Source of the DNA: JANNWF01 sp052390415
Lineage (GTDB): Bacteria > Pseudomonadota > Gammaproteobacteria > Xanthomonadales > Xanthomonadaceae
Assembly: GCA_052390415.1 (NCBI GenBank)
Contig: JBQTGY010000050.1
Location: 31,968-95,967 of the forward strand
Length of the DNA: 64,000 nt
Direction of reading: 5' to 3'
Made by a program: the position numbers and the translations under genes. The notes below the pieces were generated by a model. That model saw only the letters and a program-made list of their open reading frames with translations. It made no database searches and was not told the origin of the DNA. Positions 60,835 to 64,000 of this stretch are shown in pieces; position 1 is the first letter of the stretch, and each line of letters begins with the position of its first letter.

Positions 60835-60864
60835 GTTACAGCGGCATCCGTTACAGCGGCATCG
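60835..60864 (+). repeat. 15-bp tandem duplication upstream of the DUF1800 gene
   Basis: Two adjacent copies of gttacagcggcatc plus one base occupy 60835-60849 and 60850-60864, just before the GGGAG ribosome site of the next gene. Confidence 0.5.
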
Positions 60865-60877
60865 AGGGAGAACAGCA

Positions 60878-62362
60878 ATGATTGACTTGCACGGGTTGGA
60901 AAGCCTCAGCGCCATTGAATTCAGGCCCGATGTGGAGCCGGCTGCTCCCGCTATCCGCAAAGCCGCCGTAACCAACGAGACGCTCACCTTGCTCAATCGC
61001 ATCGCGCCCGGTGCCAGTCGCGCCGAGCGCGCGCGGGTGGCCGCGCTGGGCTACGAGGCCTATCTGGAAGAACAGCTCAATCCAGCGGCATTGGATGATT
61101 CGGCCGTCGATACCTACGTCGCTCAGAACCTGACGACGCTGGTGATGAACCGCGCTCAGCTGTATGCACAGGCGCGCTTGAACAACAACAACTTCAGTCA
61201 GATTGCCGGCGAGTTCACCGGCAATTACCTGTTGCGTGCGTTGTACAGCCGCCGCCAGTTGTTCGAGTCCATGGTCGGGTTCTGGTCCGACGTGCTCAAC
61301 ATCCAGCTCAATTTCAGCGCCCAGTTGGTGGTCGAGAAAGCGCTTGACGACCGTGCCGTCGTGCGAACGCATGCCTTCGGTCGCTTTCGGGACTTGATCG
61401 GTGCCAGCGCCAAGTCGCCGGCGATGTTGATCTATCTCGACAACGCCTCAAATGGTTTGAACGGCAGCATCAACGAGAACTACGCGCGGGAGTTGATGGA
61501 ACTGCATACGCTGGGTGTCGATGGTGGATTTTCCGAATCCGACGTCATCGACGTGGCGCGCTGTCTGAGCGGTTGGACGCTCAACCGCGTCAACGGCGAC
61601 TTCATGTTCCAGCCCAGCTATCACGACAACGGCAGCAAGCTCGTGCTGGGCGTCGACATTGCCGCCGGCGGTGGCCTGCAGGATGGCGAGACCGTGCTCG
61701 ACCTGCTCGCCGCGCATCCGTCCACCGCGCGCTTCATCGCCACCCGACTGATTCGTCGCTTCGTGACAGATACGCCAAGTGCCGAGTTGATCACCGCAGT
61801 GGCGCAGGCTTTCAGCAGCAGCAATGGCGATATCAAGAGCATGCTGCGCGCCCTGTTCCTGCATCCATCGGTGCGCAGCGCGCCGGCCGCCAAGTTCAAG
61901 CGCCCGCAGGAGTTCACGCTTTCGCTGTTGCGCGTGTTGGAAGCGACTGCGGAAACCAACGGCTTTCGTGTTCTGGCCGAGACCTTGTTGGCCTTGGGCC
62001 ACAGCGCCTTCACCTGGCCTTCGCCCGATGGCTACCCTGACAGCGCGCCTTATTGGCTGAACACCGATGCCACATTGAAACGATGGAACTACGCCATCAA
62101 CATCACCCGCGGTGGTCAACGCGCGGGTTGGCGAGTGGCTTGGTCAACCCTGTTGAGCGGCGTCGATACGCTGGACCAACTGGTGGTTCGGGTCGCCGAT
62201 ATTGTTGGCATCGGACCGCTTTCTGGTGGTGCCGCCAGCCTGTGGTTCAAGACCGCGCAGACCGTGACCGGGCGCCAGCCGCTCACCACGGCCACGCGCG
62301 ACAGTACCGCCGCCACCCTCGCCGCGTTGATGTTGAGCGGCGAATCCTTCCAGTTGCGCTAA
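60878..62362 (+). CDS. DUF1800 family protein
   Basis: 494 residues; the ATG is 8 bases after GAGGGAG. Characteristic pieces are LLNRIAPGASRAERARVAALGYEAYLEEQL at the start, GFWSDVLNIQLNF, the SPAMLIYLDNASNGLNGSINENYARELMELHTLGVDGG core (residues about 170-215), VARCLSGWTL, and ATRLIRRFVTD. DUF1800 proteins are large helical proteins of unknown activity, usually paired with a DUF1501 protein as here (20 bp apart). No signal peptide is seen, although many relatives are exported. The pair is thought to act together in the envelope. No catalytic residues are known to me. Confidence 0.92.
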   Translation: MIDLHGLESLSAIEFRPDVEPAAPAIRKAAVTNETLTLLNRIAPGASRAERARVAALGYEAYLEEQLNPAALDDSAVDTYVAQNLTTLVMNRAQLYAQARLNNNNFSQIAGEFTGNYLLRALYSRRQLFESMVGFWSDVLNIQLNFSAQLVVEKALDDRAVVRTHAFGRFRDLIGASAKSPAMLIYLDNASNGLNGSINENYARELMELHTLGVDGGFSESDVIDVARCLSGWTLNRVNGDFMFQPSYHDNGSKLVLGVDIAAGGGLQDGETVLDLLAAHPSTARFIATRLIRRFVTDTPSAELITAVAQAFSSSNGDIKSMLRALFLHPSVRSAPAAKFKRPQEFTLSLLRVLEATAETNGFRVLAETLLALGHSAFTWPSPDGYPDSAPYWLNTDATLKRWNYAINITRGGQRAGWRVAWSTLLSGVDTLDQLVVRVADIVGIGPLSGGAASLWFKTAQTVTGRQPLTTATRDSTAATLAALMLSGESFQLR

Positions 62363-62382
62363 AGCGGACGAGGAGCAAGGCC

Positions 62383-63600
62383 ATGAGTCTCAATCGACGT
62401 GAATTTCTGCGCAATTCGTTGCTCACCGCCGGCGCGCTGGCGATTCCTGGTGTATCGCTGGGTTTTGCCGGCAAGGCCACAGGAGGCGGCACGGTCATCG
62501 CCGTCTACCTGCGCGGTGGTGCCGACGGCCTCAATATGGTTGCGCCGTGGGCGGACGCCAACTATTACCGTCTGCGGCCGCGGCTCGCGGTGCCACGGCC
62601 AGATGCCGCAAGCGGCGGCTTGTTGAATCTCGATGGGTTTTTTGGATTGCACCCTTCGATGTTGCCAATTCAGTCGCTGTATTCCGAGGGCAAGCTCGCC
62701 ATCGTGCATGCCTGCGGCGCTACCCATGGCTCGCGCTCGCACTTCGATGCGCAGGAGTTGATGGAGCGGGGCGTCAACAACAAGTCCGGCGCCACCAGTG
62801 GCTGGTTGGGTCGCGCGGTCGAAACCTTGCCGCGTGCCGGCATCGATCCCTTCATCAGCACGGCGGTCGGCAACGCGGTACCCCGCGCCTTCGCGGGTGC
62901 CGTGCCCGCCATCGGCATCACCAGCGTGGATGGCTTCGACATTGACCTGAATGGCAATGCCGAGATCGCTGCGCGCTATGCGATCGCGCACGGCTACAGC
63001 CGCAGTTCAAACATCGGTGTCGCCGCGATGCAAACCGTCGAGGCCATCGATCTGCTGAAGACCGCGCAACCCAGCCAGTTCATCAGCGATCCCGCCGCGC
63101 TCTACCCCGCCACCACCTTCGGCAACAACCTCAAACAACTGGTGCAATTGCTGAAGGCCGACATCGGCATCCGAACGGCCGGCCTCGATCTCGGCGGTTG
63201 GGATCATCACGACAGCGAAGCCGGTTATCTTGCACCGCTGCTCGACCAGTTGAGCAAAGGATTGGCCGCCATGCACCGCGACTTGGGTGCGCTGGCCAAC
63301 ACCACCAGCATCGTGGTCATGAGCGAGTTCGGCCGCCGCGCCTTCGAGAACGGATCGCTGGGCACCGATCACGGCACCGGCAATCTCATGTTGATATTGG
63401 GCGGCGGCGTCCGCGGCGGCCGCGTCTATGCCAACTGGCCTGGACTGAACGACACCGACCTGGATCGCGGCGACCTGAAAATCACCACCGACTATCGCCA
63501 AGTGGCGAGAGAAGTTTTGGCCGCGCAGTTGCCAGAGGTGGATCTGGATTACGTGACGCAGGATTACGCAGGTGGGGCTTCGATCGGGTTGTTTGGATAA
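62383..63600 (+). CDS. DUF1501 family Tat-exported protein
   Basis: 405 residues from the ATG at 62383, after AGGAG by 7 bases. The Tat signal reads SLNRREFLRNSLLTAGALAIPGVSLGF (R-R-E-F-L motif), so it is exported folded. The body shows AVYLRGGADGLNMV, ACGATHGSRSHFDAQELMERG, LDLGGWDHHD, VVMSEFGRRAFENGSLGTDHGTGN and GGGVRGGRVYANWPGL, motifs of DUF1501, a member of the alkaline-phosphatase/sulfatase-like superfamily; the Asp and His residues in these strings are likely metal ligands. It is cotranscribed with the DUF1800 gene. Enzymatic activity is unproven, and the substrate unknown. Confidence 0.93.
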   Translation: MSLNRREFLRNSLLTAGALAIPGVSLGFAGKATGGGTVIAVYLRGGADGLNMVAPWADANYYRLRPRLAVPRPDAASGGLLNLDGFFGLHPSMLPIQSLYSEGKLAIVHACGATHGSRSHFDAQELMERGVNNKSGATSGWLGRAVETLPRAGIDPFISTAVGNAVPRAFAGAVPAIGITSVDGFDIDLNGNAEIAARYAIAHGYSRSSNIGVAAMQTVEAIDLLKTAQPSQFISDPAALYPATTFGNNLKQLVQLLKADIGIRTAGLDLGGWDHHDSEAGYLAPLLDQLSKGLAAMHRDLGALANTTSIVVMSEFGRRAFENGSLGTDHGTGNLMLILGGGVRGGRVYANWPGLNDTDLDRGDLKITTDYRQVAREVLAAQLPEVDLDYVTQDYAGGASIGLFG

Positions 63601-63630
63601 AGCTCGTCACGCATGGGCCCGAGGGTGATA

Positions 63631-63704
63631 CAGGGCAGGTCTTGGCGTCTTGGCCCGCCGTCCAGCGAGTCGCTGGATCGATTGGCGGGTCAAGACCCGC
63701 CCTG
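63631..63704. repeat. Nested inverted repeat near the right edge
   Basis: The sequence cagggcaggtcttg (63631-63644) pairs imperfectly with caagacccgccctg (63691-63704). Within it the perfect palindrome tccagcg-agt-cgctgga lies at 63661-63677. It separates the DUF1501 stop from the stop of the convergent nbaC gene and may terminate both. Confidence 0.5.
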
Positions 63705-63739
63705 CGTAGCTGCTCGAAAGTTCGCTGTGTGCACGTTGC

Positions 63740-64000
63740 TCAAGCAAACCGCGCCGGCACCTCAGCGACCTGCCCACACTCCCCGCAGGTCCGATGCTCG
63801 ATCGACCGATAGAACCGCTCGAACACAGCTTGAAAGTCGGTCTCGATATTGCGCAGGGTGAAACGCTCATCGAACAGCAGGTGGTTGCAGGCTTGGCAAT
63901 ACCACTGCAGGCCGTCCAGTTCGTGTGGAAGGCGCCTGCGTTCAATGACGAGGCCGACGCCGCCGGCAGCGCGTTGCGGGGAGTGGGGGATGCGGGCGGG
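63740..64000 (-). CDS. nbaC: 3-hydroxyanthranilate 3,4-dioxygenase, C-terminal part (5' end outside window)
   Basis: No ATG lies in the fragment, so it was read by eye from the minus strand. The stop codon is at 63740-63742 and 86 residues remain open to the edge. The peptide begins PARIPHSPQR, the end of a cupin motif, continues GLVIERRRLPHELDG, and ends with a rubredoxin-like metal site of two CxxC pairs, WYCQACNH and RTCGECGQ. This matches the bacterial enzyme that opens the ring of 3-hydroxyanthranilate to give ACMS. It is the step between kynureninase and ACMSD, both encoded 8-15 kb to the left on the same strand. Coding density and stop position make a pseudogene unlikely, but the rest is not visible. 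Confidence 0.9.
   Translation of the reverse strand, partial: PARIPHSPQRAAGGVGLVIERRRLPHELDGLQWYCQACNHLLFDERFTLRNIETDFQAVFERFYRSIEHRTCGECGQVAEVPARFA

Noticed and set aside
63607..63945. Minus-strand ORF of 112 codons at the right edge
   Set aside because: It is in a different frame from the nbaC fragment, which carries recognisable CxxC motifs and a stop at 63740.
1..64000. Integrated phage, plasmid or insertion sequences
   Set aside because: No transposase, integrase, replication or phage structural gene is seen, and composition looks even across the window.

Overview
The window is a GC-rich, gene-dense bacterial chromosome segment with no rRNA, tRNA, transposase, phage gene or CRISPR array that I can recognise. 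Three features point to a gammaproteobacterium of the order Lysobacterales (Xanthomonadales), probably near Rhodanobacteraceae: an EfpL-type elongation factor paralog, a stand-alone PilH regulator, and many exported proteins with short C-terminal tail motifs. It also has an ECF sigma-DUF3619-DUF3106 cluster, a fused E1 alpha/beta 2-oxoacid dehydrogenase, and intergenic palindromes of the CGTTCCCGCG-AGGCGGGAA kind. The order is an inference from gene content, not a demonstrated fact.

Layout. 0-3.2 kb: the edge of a probable alpha-glucan locus (C-terminal fragment of a secreted glycosidase, a DUF6445 oxygenase-like protein, an exported esterase), then purU. 3.2-12.7 kb: EamA transporter, AidB-type acyl-CoA dehydrogenase, YfbK-type VWA lipoprotein, GH97 glycosidase, a secreted repeat protein and a repeat-rich spacer. 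12.7-17.7 kb: ECF sigma factor with a Ser/Thr kinase-TPR protein, a duplicated-domain surface protein and efpL. 17.8-23 kb: SDR dehydrogenase divergent from glutaryl-CoA dehydrogenase, a GNAT protein and a fused E1 alpha/beta protein. 23.2-26.9 kb: adenylate cyclase-FHA protein followed by a kinase with a large membrane domain. 26.9-33.2 kb: AlkB-type hydroxylase and a coupled pair (exported helical protein plus a 1302-residue M14 metallopeptidase). 33.5-43.8 kb: pilH, acrylyl-CoA reductase-like enzyme, Ala-rich lipoprotein, thiolase, large sensor kinase, SDR, ion channel and rlmF. 43.9-56.5 kb: a run of minus-strand genes with a DUF4166/DCC pair, kmo, kynU, a giant RCC1-repeat protein, ACMSD and a membrane protein. 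56.7-58.9 kb: two glycosyltransferases. 59-60.8 kb: sigma factor-DUF3619-DUF3106. 60.9-63.6 kb: DUF1800 and DUF1501. The right edge holds the 3' end of 3-hydroxyanthranilate 3,4-dioxygenase.

How the genes fit together. Four kynurenine-branch enzymes of tryptophan degradation lie in 17 kb (kmo, kynU, ACMSD and the truncated nbaC). They are split by a secreted RCC1 protein gene, whose stop overlaps a possible kynU start, and by a block of surface-sugar, sigma and DUF genes. Glutaryl-CoA dehydrogenase, an SDR of the 3-hydroxyacyl-CoA type and a thiolase elsewhere in the window could finish that route to acetyl-CoA. Signalling genes are prominent: two ECF-type sigma factors, two Ser/Thr kinases, one cyclase-FHA protein, one sensor kinase and PilH. 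Exported proteins are also prominent. The M14 peptidase and the RCC1 protein end in the same kind of tandem C-terminal domain, which suggests a shared surface module.
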